Shown here: positions 16,357 through 24,871 of the stretch, piece by piece | Numbering within the stretch: position 1 is the stretch's first letter | How the letters are laid out: each line of letters starts with the position of its first letter | Assembly (NCBI GenBank): GCA_028278325.1 | Contig: JANQEO010000162.1 | Location: 1 to 37,711, forward strand | DNA from: Candidatus Binatia bacterium | Lineage (GTDB): Bacteria; Desulfobacterota; Binatia; UBA1149; JAJCZL01 | Length of the DNA stretch: 37,711 nt | Direction: 5' to 3' | The notes under the pieces: model-generated | The model's input: the letters and a program-made list of their open reading frames with translations, nothing else | Database searches by the model: none | Told to the model about the DNA's origin: nothing | Program-made: the position numbers and the translations under genes

Positions 16357-16880
16357 TGCTGTGTCTCCTTGGTCTCATCGGCCGGCTCGGGCGCTGCCTG
16401 CTCGGCGGGTGCCGCCTGTTCGGGGGCCGGCGCCTGCTCCTTGGGCGGCGAGGCCTGCTCCTGAGGCGCCGCGGCCTGGCGGCTATCGGGTGGCGCTGCC
16501 TGCTGCGGATTCACACCCGGCGTCCGCAACTCACTCAAGGAACGCGACTCGCGGGGCGGCGGAGCCTCCTCTCGATGGCGTGGCTCGGGCAAACCGGTGT
16601 GCTCCTGTTGCACGCTCATGAATCTCAGAACGCCGTCGGTGATCCGTAACGTCCGTTCCAGCTCTTTGACCGCCGCCGGTTCCGAAGTGTACTCGATCAG
16701 GTAGTAGTGACCGTGGGTCTGCTTCTTGATCGGGTAGGCCAGCTTTCGGTTGCCCCAGTCATGATTGACGTCGATCGTGCCGCCGCCGTCCTTGATGATG
16801 CCCTCGAGACGCTGGAGAAGCTGAGACGATTTGTCTCCGACCTCCGCGCCAAGCACCACTAACGTTTCATAAGGCCGCAT
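16353..16880 (-). CDS. rpsF: 30S ribosomal protein bS6 with long Pro/Ala/Gln tail
   Basis: Residues 1-92 are bS6: [17 protein letters not shown], the [20 protein letters not shown] segment and [13 protein letters not shown]. Residues 93-175 form a low-complexity tail rich in Pro, Ala, Glu and Gln, nearly doubling the usual size. It is the first of the rpsF-rpsR-rplI trio and follows hppA by 24 bases. Confidence 0.95.
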   Translation of the reverse strand: MRPYETLVVLGAEVGDKSSQLLQRLEGIIKDGGGTIDVNHDWGNRKLAYPIKKQTHGHYYLIEYTSEPAAVKELERTLRITDGVLRFMSVQQEHTGLPEPRHREEAPPPRESRSLSELRTPGVNPQQAAPPDSRQAAAPQEQASPPKEQAPAPEQAAPAEQAAPEPADETKETQQ

Positions 16881-16904
16881 GTATACCTCTCGAAGCTTAA
16901 AGCA

Positions 16905-18965
16905 CTACGCTAATAGTGGCGCGATAACTAGCGACACTATCGACATGAGCTTGATCAGAATGTTCATCGAAGGCCCTGAGGTGTCCTTGAGCGGATCGCC
17001 GACGGTATCACCCACCACGGCTGCGTGGTGAGCATCCGTGCCCTTGCTCTCGCCCTCGATTTGGCCCTGCTCGATACCCTTCTTGGCGTTGTCCCAGGCA
17101 CCCCCCGCGTTGGCCATCATCAGTGCCAACAGGACGCCCGCCAATGTTGCTCCGGCCAGCATGCCGCCCAGCGCTTCGGCTCCGAGAACAAAACCAACCA
17201 CGACCGGCGAGATCACGGCGACCAGGCCCGGCGCAACCATCTCCTTGAGGGCGGCGCGGGTGGATATGTCGACACAACGAGCGGCATCCGGCTTGGCGCC
17301 TTCCTTGCCCTCGAGCAGGCCGGGGATTTCACGGAACTGACGCCGGATCTCGGTAACCATCTGGGAAGCCGCCTTGCCTACCGACGTCATGGTCAACGCC
17401 GCAACGAAGAACGGAAGCATGCCTCCCACGAAAAGCCCGATAACCACGCGAGGCTCGGTAATCACGATCTTGAGCGCGCCAAGCTCCGAGCCGTTTATAG
17501 CGCGGGCATGACTGACCGACTGCGCGTATGCGGAGAACAAGGCCAGTGCCGTCAACGCCGCCGACCCTATCGCAAAGCCCTTACCGATAGCGGCAGTAGT
17601 GTTACCGAGGGCGTCGAGCTTGTCGGTGACCTTGCGAACATCCGGGCCCAACCCGGCCATCTCAGAAACCCCACCGGCGTTGTCGGCGATCGGACCATAG
17701 GCGTCCACTGTCATGGTTACACCCACGGTGGCGAGCATGCCGACGGCAGCAATGCCGATGCCGTAGAGGCCCGCCACGTTGTTGGCGACGAACATGCACC
17801 CGCAGATAACCAGGATCGGCAAAGCGCAGCTCTCCAGGCCGACGGCCAGGCCGTTGATGATATTGGTGGCCGAACCTGTCTTGGATGCGATCGCGATGCG
17901 CGTGACCGGCCCGGCGGAGGTGTAGTACTCGGTGATCAGCCCGATAGCGATTCCGCCGATAGTGCCGACCAACACGGCCCACCATACGCCGGTCGTCACG
18001 GGGCTGCCCGCAACCAGAATGTAAGCCGAAAGCAGGAACAATCCGGCCGCCAGGAAGGTCGAATACCTCAGCGCGGCCTGGGGACCCATACGCTTGAGCA
18101 CGCTCATCGAGAAAATCCCGACCAGGGACGCTATCAATCCGAGCACCGCCATGGCCAAAGGAATCATCATCAGGCTCGAGCGAACGGCAGTGTCTTCTGC
18201 GCCGCTATTGCCCAGCAATTCGAGGCTCGCAGCGCCCATCGTCGCCGCGATGGCGATCGAAGCGATCATCGAACCCACATAGGATTCGAAGATGTCTGCG
18301 CCCATACCGGCCACGTCACCGACGTTGTCCCCCACGTTGTCGGCGATCACTCCGGGGTTGCGGGGATCGTCCTCCGGGATACCGGCTTCGACCTTGCCGA
18401 CCAGATCACTGCCCACGTCGGCGGCCTTCGTGTAGATGCCGCCCCCGACACGCGCGAACAAGGCTATGGAACTCGCGCCCATGGCAAAGCCGTTGATGAC
18501 CGCTGCCTGTGCCACGCTTCCGAACAGCGCGAAGAGACATCCGACCCCGAGCAGGCCGAGGCTCGCCACAGACAGACCCATCACGGCTCCGCCGTTGAAA
18601 GCCGTCAGCAAAGCGCGCTCCTCGCCGCCGTCCTTGGCCGCTTGGGATGTACGAGTGTTCGATTGAGTCGCCGACGCCATCCCCGCCAATCCCGCAGCCA
18701 TCGAGCAGATGGCGCCGGCGGCGAACGCGTAGGCCGTGTTCTGGCCGAGCTGCCAGAACAGCAACGCGAACACGATGATCTCGAACACGATGAGGATCGA
18801 GTACTCACGGCGAAGGAAGGTCATCGCACCCGTCCTGATGGCTTCCCCGATCTCTTGCATCTTCTCGTTGCCGGGCGGCTCTCTCAGTACTGAAAAGTAC
18901 AATCCCGCGGCAACGATGAGGCCCAACACCCCCGAAACGGGCGATAAGGTCGTCAACAACTCCAT
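16905..18965 (-). CDS. hppA: K+-dependent membrane-bound pyrophosphatase (ion pump)
   Basis: The 686-residue inner-membrane enzyme couples pyrophosphate hydrolysis to pumping of H+ or Na+. It has about 16 hydrophobic helices. The substrate motifs [20 protein letters not shown] and [18 protein letters not shown] are intact. The segment [13 protein letters not shown] carries Ala where the K+-independent class has Lys, so it belongs to the K+-dependent class. FESY in helix 6 supplies the conserved Glu; whether Na+ or H+ is pumped cannot be told by eye. The start is ATG at 18965 with GGAGGAG upstream; an 18-codon extension of the frame is unsupported. It recycles pyrophosphate from reactions such as those of the tRNA ligases nearby. 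Confidence 0.96.
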   Translation of the reverse strand: MELLTTLSPVSGVLGLIVAAGLYFSVLREPPGNEKMQEIGEAIRTGAMTFLRREYSILIVFEIIVFALLFWQLGQNTAYAFAAGAICSMAAGLAGMASATQSNTRTSQAAKDGGEERALLTAFNGGAVMGLSVASLGLLGVGCLFALFGSVAQAAVINGFAMGASSIALFARVGGGIYTKAADVGSDLVGKVEAGIPEDDPRNPGVIADNVGDNVGDVAGMGADIFESYVGSMIASIAIAATMGAASLELLGNSGAEDTAVRSSLMMIPLAMAVLGLIASLVGIFSMSVLKRMGPQAALRYSTFLAAGLFLLSAYILVAGSPVTTGVWWAVLVGTIGGIAIGLITEYYTSAGPVTRIAIASKTGSATNIINGLAVGLESCALPILVICGCMFVANNVAGLYGIGIAAVGMLATVGVTMTVDAYGPIADNAGGVSEMAGLGPDVRKVTDKLDALGNTTAAIGKGFAIGSAALTALALFSAYAQSVSHARAINGSELGALKIVITEPRVVIGLFVGGMLPFFVAALTMTSVGKAASQMVTEIRRQFREIPGLLEGKEGAKPDAARCVDISTRAALKEMVAPGLVAVISPVVVGFVLGAEALGGMLAGATLAGVLLALMMANAGGAWDNAKKGIEQGQIEGESKGTDAHHAAVVGDTVGDPLKDTSGPSMNILIKLMSIVSLVIAPLLA

Positions 18966-19037
18966 TCCTGGTTCTCCTCCTTGACTCTTAGCGAGTGCCG
19001 CCGCCCCCTGCGGCCGCACCGACTTCCTTCATGGTGC

Positions 19038-19616
19038 TCACCCTGCAGACTCGGCCGGACCATTGAACTCGGCCATGGCTGCATCGACACCTTTATTGAT
19101 TACGCACGCGACGGCTCGTGCCGCGCGCTCCACGACCGCGCTGATCTCTCCCGCCTCGGCCGCTTCGAACTTCTCAAGCACATAGTCGGCCGTATCGACG
19201 CCCTCGGGCGGACGGCCTACCCCTATGCGAACGCGAACGAAGTCACCGGTCCCCAACTCACTACGTATCGACCGTAACCCCTTGTGACCGGCCGCGCCGC
19301 CCCCGGCTCTTACACGCAGCCGTCCCAGCGGAAGGTCGACCTCGTCATAGGCTACGATGATCCGGTCCGGTGGGATCTGCATCGAATCGCAAGCCGCGCG
19401 GACGCTGCGGCCGCTCGCATTCATGTATGTCTGTGGCTTCATGAGCAACACCTTGGAACGGCCGATCCTGATGGTGGCCGTCAGCGCCGAGTACGCCCGG
19501 CGCCGGATGCGCGTTTCGTGGTCGCCGGCCAGACGGCCGACAACTTTGAATCCGACGTTGTGTCTGGTTCCGCTATATTCCCTGCCCGGGTTACCAAGTC
19601 CAACGACGCAGTACAC
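19038..19616 (-). CDS. pth: Peptidyl-tRNA hydrolase
   Basis: A 192-residue cytoplasmic esterase that frees peptides from prematurely released peptidyl-tRNA. The family start VVGLGNPGREYSGTRHNVGF carries the catalytic His. MKPQTYMNASG and the VAYDEVDLPLGRLRVRAGG region, with the conserved Asp, are intact, as is GGGAAGHKGLRSI. It lies 15 bases after rplY, the usual rplY-pth pairing. Confidence 0.97.
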   Translation of the reverse strand: MYCVVGLGNPGREYSGTRHNVGFKVVGRLAGDHETRIRRRAYSALTATIRIGRSKVLLMKPQTYMNASGRSVRAACDSMQIPPDRIIVAYDEVDLPLGRLRVRAGGGAAGHKGLRSIRSELGTGDFVRVRIGVGRPPEGVDTADYVLEKFEAAEAGEISAVVERAARAVACVINKGVDAAMAEFNGPAESAG

Positions 19617-19631
19617 GGGTTTCGGCCATCC

Positions 19632-20315
19632 CTACTCGGCAGCCGGCTTCTCTTCTTCCTTGCCTTCCTCGGCGGGCGCTGCCTCGCCCTCCGGCGCGGC
19701 CTCGCCCTCGGCAGCCTCGACACCCTCGAGCTCCTCTTCGGGTTCCTCGACCTTCTCCACCACCGGCGGAGTTACCGTCACGAGGGTGAAGTTCTCCGCG
19801 AAGATGAGCTCCACGCCTTCGGACACAGAGATGTCCTCGACGTGAATCGAGTCGTGTATGTCGAGCTCACTTACATCGACCTCTATGACATCGGGCAGCT
19901 TGTCGGGGAGGGCCTTGACCTCGAGCTCACGTCTGATCGGCTGAAGAATACCTCCTGAAGCCACCACGCCCGTAGCCTTGCCGACGAAGGAAACCGCCAC
20001 CATCGCTTGGACGGGCTTGCTCATGTCCACCCGCAGGAAATCAACGTGGATCGGATTGCGCCCGACCGGATGAGTCTGCACCGACTTGATGAGGGCGATG
20101 TCACCGTCGAGCCCCGCATCGTCGGAAGCGAACTTGATCAGGTGCGCGCCCGACGAGGCCAGGCCGCTACGCACGAACTCGTGGGCATCGAGAAGGAGGG
20201 ATGCGTTCTCGCCGCCGGCGCCATAGACCACTGCCGGGATCTTGCCTTCCCGCCTGAGGCTGTTGGGTGAACTCGTCTGCCCACGCTTGCTTACCTGCAG
20301 TTGTATAGTGTCCAT
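19632..20315 (-). CDS. rplY: 50S ribosomal protein bL25 (CTC family)
   Basis: 227 residues in the long CTC form: an N-terminal L25 beta-barrel (QLQVSKRGQTSSPNSLRREG, IPAVVYG) that binds 5S rRNA, then the C-terminal TL5 domain (VDMSKPVQAMVAVSF and beyond). The final 40 residues are an acidic Glu/Ala/Pro tail. It lies between prs and pth, the common order. Confidence 0.95.
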   Translation of the reverse strand: MDTIQLQVSKRGQTSSPNSLRREGKIPAVVYGAGGENASLLLDAHEFVRSGLASSGAHLIKFASDDAGLDGDIALIKSVQTHPVGRNPIHVDFLRVDMSKPVQAMVAVSFVGKATGVVASGGILQPIRRELEVKALPDKLPDVIEVDVSELDIHDSIHVEDISVSEGVELIFAENFTLVTVTPPVVEKVEEPEEELEGVEAAEGEAAPEGEAAPAEEGKEEEKPAAE

Positions 20316-20331
20316 TGTCTAGCTCCGTCGG

Positions 20332-21282
20332 TCAGTCGACGAACAGCGAACTGATCGACTCTTCGTTGTGTATGCGTCGTATCGCCTCCGCGATGAGGCC
20401 GGCCACGGAGACGACCCTGATCCGATCATTTGCCCGCACGGCTTCGGTCGGAGAGATCGTGTCAGTGGTGATCAGAACGTCCAGAGACGATGAAGAGATG
20501 CGCTCCAACGCCGGTCCCGACAATACCCCGTGCGTACAGCAGGCCAGCACGCTGGTGGCCCCGGCGTCCATTATAGCCTCGGCAGCGCTACAAACGGTGC
20601 CCGCCGTATCGATCAGGTCGTCGACGATCACTGCGGCGCGACCTTCGACTTCACCAATGATGCGCATCTCCTCGACTTCGTTGGGGCGTGCTCGACGCTT
20701 GTCGATGATCGCCAGCGTAGCATTCAAACGCTTCGCGTAGGCGCGGGCCCTTTCCACACCGCCCGCGTCGGGCGAGACCACCGCGACCGGCGTATTGCCG
20801 ACACACGACTTGATCTCAGGCATCAGGACGGGATTCGCGTAGAGGTTATCGACCGGCACGTTGAAGAAGCCCTGAATCTGGCCCGCGTGCAGTTCCATTG
20901 TCATCACCCGCGAAGCGCCCCCGGTCACGATGATGTCGGCCACCAGCTTCGCGCTTATCGGCACTCGCGGCGCAACCTTGCGGTCCTGGCGCGCGTAGCC
21001 GTAGTAGGGGATCACCGCCGTTATGCGCTTCGCGGAAGCCCGCCTCAGGGCATCGAGCACCAGCAGCAGTTCCATGATGTGCTCGTTGGCGGGACTCGAT
21101 GTCGACTGCAGCACGAAGACGTCGCCTCCGCGCACGTTGTCGACGATCTCGACCAGGATCTCGCCGTCACTAAAGCGGCGGATCTCGGAATCGGCCACCG
21201 TCACGCCAAGTTCACGTGAGATCGCCTGACCGAGCTCATGGCTGGCATTGCCGGCGAAAAGTTGAATCGCGTCTCTTGCTAT
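20332..21282 (-). CDS. prs: Ribose-phosphate pyrophosphokinase (PRPP synthase), non-NTG start
   Basis: Makes PRPP from ribose 5-phosphate and ATP. Clear motifs are FSDGEILVEIVDNVRGGDVF, ALRRASAKRITAVIPYYGYA, the PRPP loop VIVDDLIDTAGT and ISPTEAVRANDRI. The only nearby NTG start (GTG at 21204) would drop the conserved first beta strand. In frame upstream, the DNA encodes IQLFAGNASHELGQAISREL, the canonical Prs N-terminus. I therefore place the start at ATA, 21282-21280, seven bases after GGAG. This gives 316 residues, the normal length. ATT at 21267 is the alternative. It supplies PRPP for apt and other salvage enzymes. Confidence 0.9.
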   Translation of the reverse strand: MARDAIQLFAGNASHELGQAISRELGVTVADSEIRRFSDGEILVEIVDNVRGGDVFVLQSTSSPANEHIMELLLVLDALRRASAKRITAVIPYYGYARQDRKVAPRVPISAKLVADIIVTGGASRVMTMELHAGQIQGFFNVPVDNLYANPVLMPEIKSCVGNTPVAVVSPDAGGVERARAYAKRLNATLAIIDKRRARPNEVEEMRIIGEVEGRAAVIVDDLIDTAGTVCSAAEAIMDAGATSVLACCTHGVLSGPALERISSSSLDVLITTDTISPTEAVRANDRIRVVSVAGLIAEAIRRIHNEESISSLFVD

Positions 21283-21310
21283 TGTTCTACTCCGACCTGT
21301 CGGGGCAAAG

Positions 21311-21382
21311 CTGGGCGGGAAGGATTCGAACCTTCGAATGCCGGACCCAAAACCCGGTGCCTTACCACTTGGCGACCGCCCA
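21311..21382 (-). tRNA. tRNA-Gln (anticodon TTG), CCA not encoded
   Basis: Minus-strand cloverleaf: acceptor TGGGCGG/CCGCCCA, anticodon loop TTTTGGG (anticodon TTG), T-loop TTCGAAT, discriminator G. After the discriminator comes CTT instead of CCA. It lies 5 bases after the ispE stop and 28 bases before the prs start, so it must be cut out of an ispE-tRNA-prs transcript unless a promoter lies inside ispE. Confidence 0.93.
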
Positions 21383-21387
21383 TCAAG

Positions 21388-22293
21388 CTAGCCCACCGTG
21401 CCGTGTTCACGCGGCCTGCCCCGAAGAACTTCCACGGCGTATGCCTTGTCCGGGGCGGCAATCGAGGCGCCGGCGGCATCACGCTGCACCGGCGTGTCGA
21501 ACAACCCCACCACGGCAGACCCGCTCCCGGACATGACCGTGGCACGCGCGCCGGCCGCCTCCAGTTGCCTTACGAGACGGTCGACATCCGGCACCAGCGA
21601 TCGTATCCCTGCCTCGAGGTCGTTGTGAAACAGGGCGGCTAGGCGGCCGCGGCGCAACTGCAACCTGATGTCTGTAGAGGTACGATGGTAGGAAGTCAAG
21701 CTTTTCAAGGCGTTAGCATACGCCCAAGCGGTTTCGATACGACGCTCCGGCACCACCACCATCAAGCTCAGGCGAGGAAAACCGGTGATCGCTACCAAGT
21801 CCTCACCGATCCCGCCGGCCACCGCCGGTCTGCAGGCGAGAAAGAACGGGACATCCGCTCCCAGCGATAGCGCGATCTCACGCATGCGCGGCGCCGCGAT
21901 GCGTACCCCCAATAGAGCCGGCAACATCTTGAGCACCAGAGCCGCGTCGCTGCTTCCGCCGCCAAGCCCGGCGCCCCACGGGATCCGTTTGACGATGCGT
22001 ATGTGCGCGGCACGCGGTGAAGACGTCTCCTCGATCACGGCTCGTGCAGCCCTGGCGGCCAGGTTGGACGGGCCGCCCCCCACCCGTTCCGGACCTTCGA
22101 CCGAACAAGTCACCATCCGCCGGCCGCTGCGCCTGCGGGCCACCTCGATGGCGACGGTGTCACACAGCGAGACCGGGACCATCAGGGAGTTCAACAGATG
22201 ATACCCGTCGCTGCGGCGGCCGGTGACGGCCAGGTGCAGGTTGACCTTTGCGGGTGCGCGCCCAACCGCCGTCCTGGCCTTGCCGCCTCCCAT
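21388..22293 (-). CDS. ispE: 4-diphosphocytidyl-2-C-methyl-D-erythritol kinase
   Basis: GHMP kinase of the MEP isoprenoid pathway, 301 residues. The N-terminal APAKVNLHLAVTGRRSDGYHLL holds the catalytic Lys and substrate-binding residues. IPWGAGLGGGSSDAA is the ATP-binding GHMP loop and MSGSGSAVVGLF the C-terminal motif. The start at 22293 is only 49 bases from the divergent phosphatase gene and has no good ribosome binding site. It heads the ispE-tRNAGln-prs-rplY-pth run. Confidence 0.95.
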   Translation of the reverse strand: MGGGKARTAVGRAPAKVNLHLAVTGRRSDGYHLLNSLMVPVSLCDTVAIEVARRRSGRRMVTCSVEGPERVGGGPSNLAARAARAVIEETSSPRAAHIRIVKRIPWGAGLGGGSSDAALVLKMLPALLGVRIAAPRMREIALSLGADVPFFLACRPAVAGGIGEDLVAITGFPRLSLMVVVPERRIETAWAYANALKSLTSYHRTSTDIRLQLRRGRLAALFHNDLEAGIRSLVPDVDRLVRQLEAAGARATVMSGSGSAVVGLFDTPVQRDAAGASIAAPDKAYAVEVLRGRPREHGTVG

Positions 22294-22342
22294 AACGCCG
22301 GCGGAGTTTGACGGCTTCCCTTACGCATGACAACAACGCGCG

Positions 22343-23140
22343 ATGGCCGACGAACTCGAGGTCGCTATAGACTTGGCGGAAGCCGCCGGCCGCCTGATAA
22401 GCGAGAATCTGACACGTGCGAAGTCTGTCGATTTCAAGTCGGCCGTCGACCTGGTGACCAGCGTCGACACCGACGCCGAACAGACGATCGTGTCGGGATT
22501 GTCGGCGGCCTTCCCTTCCCACCACATCGTAGCGGAAGAAACGAGTTCGACGCGGCCCGCCGGCGGGGCCTGCTGGTACATCGACCCCATCGACGGAACC
22601 TGCAACTTCGTTCACGGGCTGCCTCACTGCTCGGTTTCCATCGCCCTGCACGTCGATGGGGTCCCCCGTGTGGCGGTGGTGAACGACCCCTGCAAGGGTG
22701 AACTCTTCACAGCCACCGCCGGCGGGGGTGCGCGCCTCAACGGTGAGCTAGTGTCCGTGTCGGCTACCCCCGAGCTCGACAAGGCCCTGTTCGTGACGGG
22801 GTTTCCTTACGACCGCAGGAGCCGTGCGGACCTCTACCTGCCTTACTTCGAAGCGTTCATCCGCAATTGCCAGGACGTGAGACGGTTAGGTTCCGCTGCG
22901 CTGGATCTATGCTGGGTCGCCGCGGGACGGTTCGACGGCTTCTGGGAATGGGGCCTACACCCCTGGGATACCGCAGCCGGCTGGTTGATCGTCAGCGAAG
23001 CCGGCGGCGTCGTATCGGACTTCGACGGCAGCGCCTTCGATCCCTGGGCGCCACGCATCCTCGCGAGCAACGGGCTCGTGCATGAAAGCGCCCGGGATCT
23101 TCTCGCCGACGTGACTGCCGCCGTGAACGCCGACGCCTGA
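22343..23140 (+). CDS. Inositol monophosphatase family protein
   Basis: 265 residues with all metal-binding motifs of the Mg2+-dependent phosphatase family: VAEE (Glu65-66), WYIDPIDGTCNFVHG (Asp81, Asp84) and HPWDTAAGWLIVSEAGG (near residue 215). The substrate could be inositol phosphate, another sugar phosphate or a 3'-phosphonucleotide; sequence alone does not decide, and a SuhB-like role is also possible. The start is fixed by a stop codon just upstream. There is no Shine-Dalgarno site ahead of the ATG. The next gene (SDR) follows by 64 bases. Confidence 0.9.
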   Translation: MADELEVAIDLAEAAGRLISENLTRAKSVDFKSAVDLVTSVDTDAEQTIVSGLSAAFPSHHIVAEETSSTRPAGGACWYIDPIDGTCNFVHGLPHCSVSIALHVDGVPRVAVVNDPCKGELFTATAGGGARLNGELVSVSATPELDKALFVTGFPYDRRSRADLYLPYFEAFIRNCQDVRRLGSAALDLCWVAAGRFDGFWEWGLHPWDTAAGWLIVSEAGGVVSDFDGSAFDPWAPRILASNGLVHESARDLLADVTAAVNADA

Positions 23141-23204
23141 CCGGGCTTCTGTTGATGGCCCTAGAAGTGTATTAGAAGCGCCGACCACTACGAGGAGAGA
23201 TTTC

Positions 23205-23972
23205 ATGAGCGGACCCTACAATGGCACCGACCTGGACCTCAGCGGCAAGCGCGCGCTGATAACCGGAGCCAGCCGTGGCATCGGCGAAGCTATCGCTGAG
23301 CGCCTGGCCCAGGCCGGCGCCAGTATCGCCCTGGTGAGCCGGCGCAAGGAATCCCTGGAAGAGGTAGCCTCACGGCTCTCGACGGAAACACTCATAGTAC
23401 CGTGCAACATGAGCGACAGTTCCCAGGTGGCCGATATCGTGCCCGAGGTCATACGCTCATGGGGCGGCGTGGACATACTCGTCAACAACGCCGCGGCCAA
23501 CCCCGTTTTCGGGCCTCTTACCGATCTCGAGGAGAAGGCCTGGGACAAGGTAATGGACACCAACGTCAGGGGCCCCTTCGTTCTGTCCCAGTATGCGGCC
23601 CGGGTGATGGCCGATGCCGGCACGGGTTCGATCATAAACATAGCGTCGATCGGCGGGCTCGAGCCCTCACCCATGGTCGGAGCCTACTGCATCAGCAAAG
23701 CCGCCTTGATATCGATGACGAAAGCCTTCGCCATGGAGCTGGGGCCCAGAGGTGTGCGCGTCAACGCCATCGCCCCGGGGCTGGTTGAGACCAAGTTTGC
23801 CGACGTTCTCATAAATACCCCTGCGATCCACGAGGCTTCGGTGAGCCGCGCCGCTCTGGGACGTCACGCACAACCCGAGGAGATCGCCGGGGCCGCTCAC
23901 TATCTGGCCAGCGAATCGTCCTCGTACATGACGGGCCAGGTGATGGTCATTGACGGCGGCACCCGCTACTGA
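23205..23972 (+). CDS. Short-chain dehydrogenase/reductase (SDR)
   Basis: 255-residue classical SDR: cofactor loop TGASRGIGEA near residue 20, NNAAAN, catalytic Ser in INIASIGG, and YCISK with Tyr and Lys. The end MTGQVMVIDGGTRY is typical. The Arg residues following the second strand (SRRKES) suggest NADPH preference. The start at 23205 has GAGGAGAG upstream. Substrate is unknown. tRNA-Arg begins 15 bases after its stop. Confidence 0.92.
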   Translation: MSGPYNGTDLDLSGKRALITGASRGIGEAIAERLAQAGASIALVSRRKESLEEVASRLSTETLIVPCNMSDSSQVADIVPEVIRSWGGVDILVNNAAANPVFGPLTDLEEKAWDKVMDTNVRGPFVLSQYAARVMADAGTGSIINIASIGGLEPSPMVGAYCISKAALISMTKAFAMELGPRGVRVNAIAPGLVETKFADVLINTPAIHEASVSRAALGRHAQPEEIAGAAHYLASESSSYMTGQVMVIDGGTRY

Positions 23973-23987
23973 GAGATTGCCGGTCGG

Positions 23988-24063
23988 GCCCTCGTAGCTC
24001 AGGTGGATAGAGCACCGGCCTCCGAAGCCGGGTGCACAGGTTCGAGTCCTGTCGAGGGCGCCA
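23988..24063 (+). tRNA. tRNA-Arg (anticodon CCG)
   Basis: Plus-strand cloverleaf: acceptor GCCCTCG/CGAGGGC, anticodon stem CCGGC/GCCGG with loop CTCCGAA (anticodon CCG), T-loop TTCGAGT, discriminator G and encoded CCA (24061-24063). Confidence 0.95.
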
Positions 24064-24103
24064 CATCCGGGGCTTCGGCCCGACCGCCCACTTTACCCAC
24101 GGT

Positions 24104-24133
24104 TTGACACCCATCCGCGCGGGATTGTAAGTT
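24104..24133 (+). promoter_or_regulatory. Sigma-70 promoter of rpsU
   Basis: TTGACA (24104-24109) is followed after 18 bases by TAAGTT (24128-24133), with a TG-like element in front (ttgTAAGTT). It lies about 50 bases upstream of the rpsU start at 24184. Confidence 0.55.
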
Positions 24134-24183
24134 TACTGGCTTAGTGCAAGAAGAGGCATCGTAGTCAAAGGAGCAGCTATCGT

Positions 24184-24381
24184 ATGGAGGTCAGAGTAGA
24201 CGGATCGTTGGAGCGCGCCATCAAGATCCTCAAGAAGAAGCTCGCAACCGAGGGCGTCTTCAAAGAGATGAAGATCCGCGCGTTCTACGAGAAACCGAGC
24301 GTGCGCCGCAAGCGCAAACGGCAAGAGGCCGAGCGCAAGCGACGTAAGGCTATGCGGCGAGCCCAGCGCCAGGGGCGCTGA
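24184..24381 (+). CDS. rpsU: 30S ribosomal protein bS21
   Basis: 65 residues, very basic, starting MEVRVDGSLERAIKILKKKL and carrying the FKEMKIRAFYEKPSVRRKRK core of bS21. It has its own promoter and is monocistronic in appearance. A short GC stem (cagcgcc/ggcgctg) overlaps its end but lacks an immediate T-run. Confidence 0.95.
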   Translation: MEVRVDGSLERAIKILKKKLATEGVFKEMKIRAFYEKPSVRRKRKRQEAERKRRKAMRRAQRQGR

Positions 24382-24422
24382 AACCCACCCTGTTCTTCAT
24401 TTTGCCTTGTTTTTCCAGCGGC

Positions 24423-24451
24423 TTGACCGCTTCCCGGCGCTGAGGTAACGT
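24423..24451 (+). promoter_or_regulatory. Putative promoter upstream of the zinc-ribbon gene
   Basis: TTGACC (24423-24428), a 17-base spacer and TAACGT (24446-24451). This leaves a leader of about 120 bases that contains a GC-rich hairpin region (around 24464-24492). The leader's role is unknown. Confidence 0.45.
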
Positions 24452-24578
24452 CGCCCCGTGATACCGGTCCGGGCCCGGCCCGGCTGCCGGTGGCTTGCTG
24501 AGATCGAGTAGGCGAAATCCATACCAAGAGATAAGCACGTTCACTAAACGTACGTCGGCGGTGGAGAGAGGAGAGGAG

Positions 24579-24764
24579 ATGGATCTGCCAAAGTGCATGA
24601 AGTGCGACGGTGGCCAGTTAGTCCCGCTCTCGGATTACGGCACGGACGGTTCTTCTGTCCTGTACAAGGCCTGGGTTTGCATTAGTCCAAGCTGCGGTTT
24701 TTCGATTCGCATCGACAAGGGCCAGGTCACTTACGGCAAGAAAGTCGAGACGACCTCTCGCTAG
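24579..24764 (+). CDS. Small zinc-ribbon protein, 61 residues
   Basis: A short protein with CMKC near the N-terminus and CISPSC in the middle, spaced as a zinc ribbon: Cys-x2-Cys and Cys-x4-Cys about 26 residues apart. Aromatic and Gly residues between them fit a rubredoxin-like knuckle. The ATG at 24579 has the strong site GAGAGGAG, so the 28-codon upstream extension of the frame is not used. No family name is assigned. A nucleic-acid or protein-binding role is only a guess. cysC follows by 107 bases. Confidence 0.75.
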   Translation: MDLPKCMKCDGGQLVPLSDYGTDGSSVLYKAWVCISPSCGFSIRIDKGQVTYGKKVETTSR

Positions 24765-24871
24765 GCCGTCCGGGGCGCGTCAGGTACGCAGCCCTATCAC
24801 AGCAGCTGCGGCTACAGGGCGCTGCATTGGCGCGCCCGTCGACAAAACTTAAAGGATAACTGGAAGTTCAA

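Noticed and set aside
17025..18893. A 622-codon open frame on the plus strand
   Set aside because: It is fully antisense to hppA, has a His/Arg/Asp/Gln-rich composition with no domain, and reflects the GC-rich codon pattern of the real gene.
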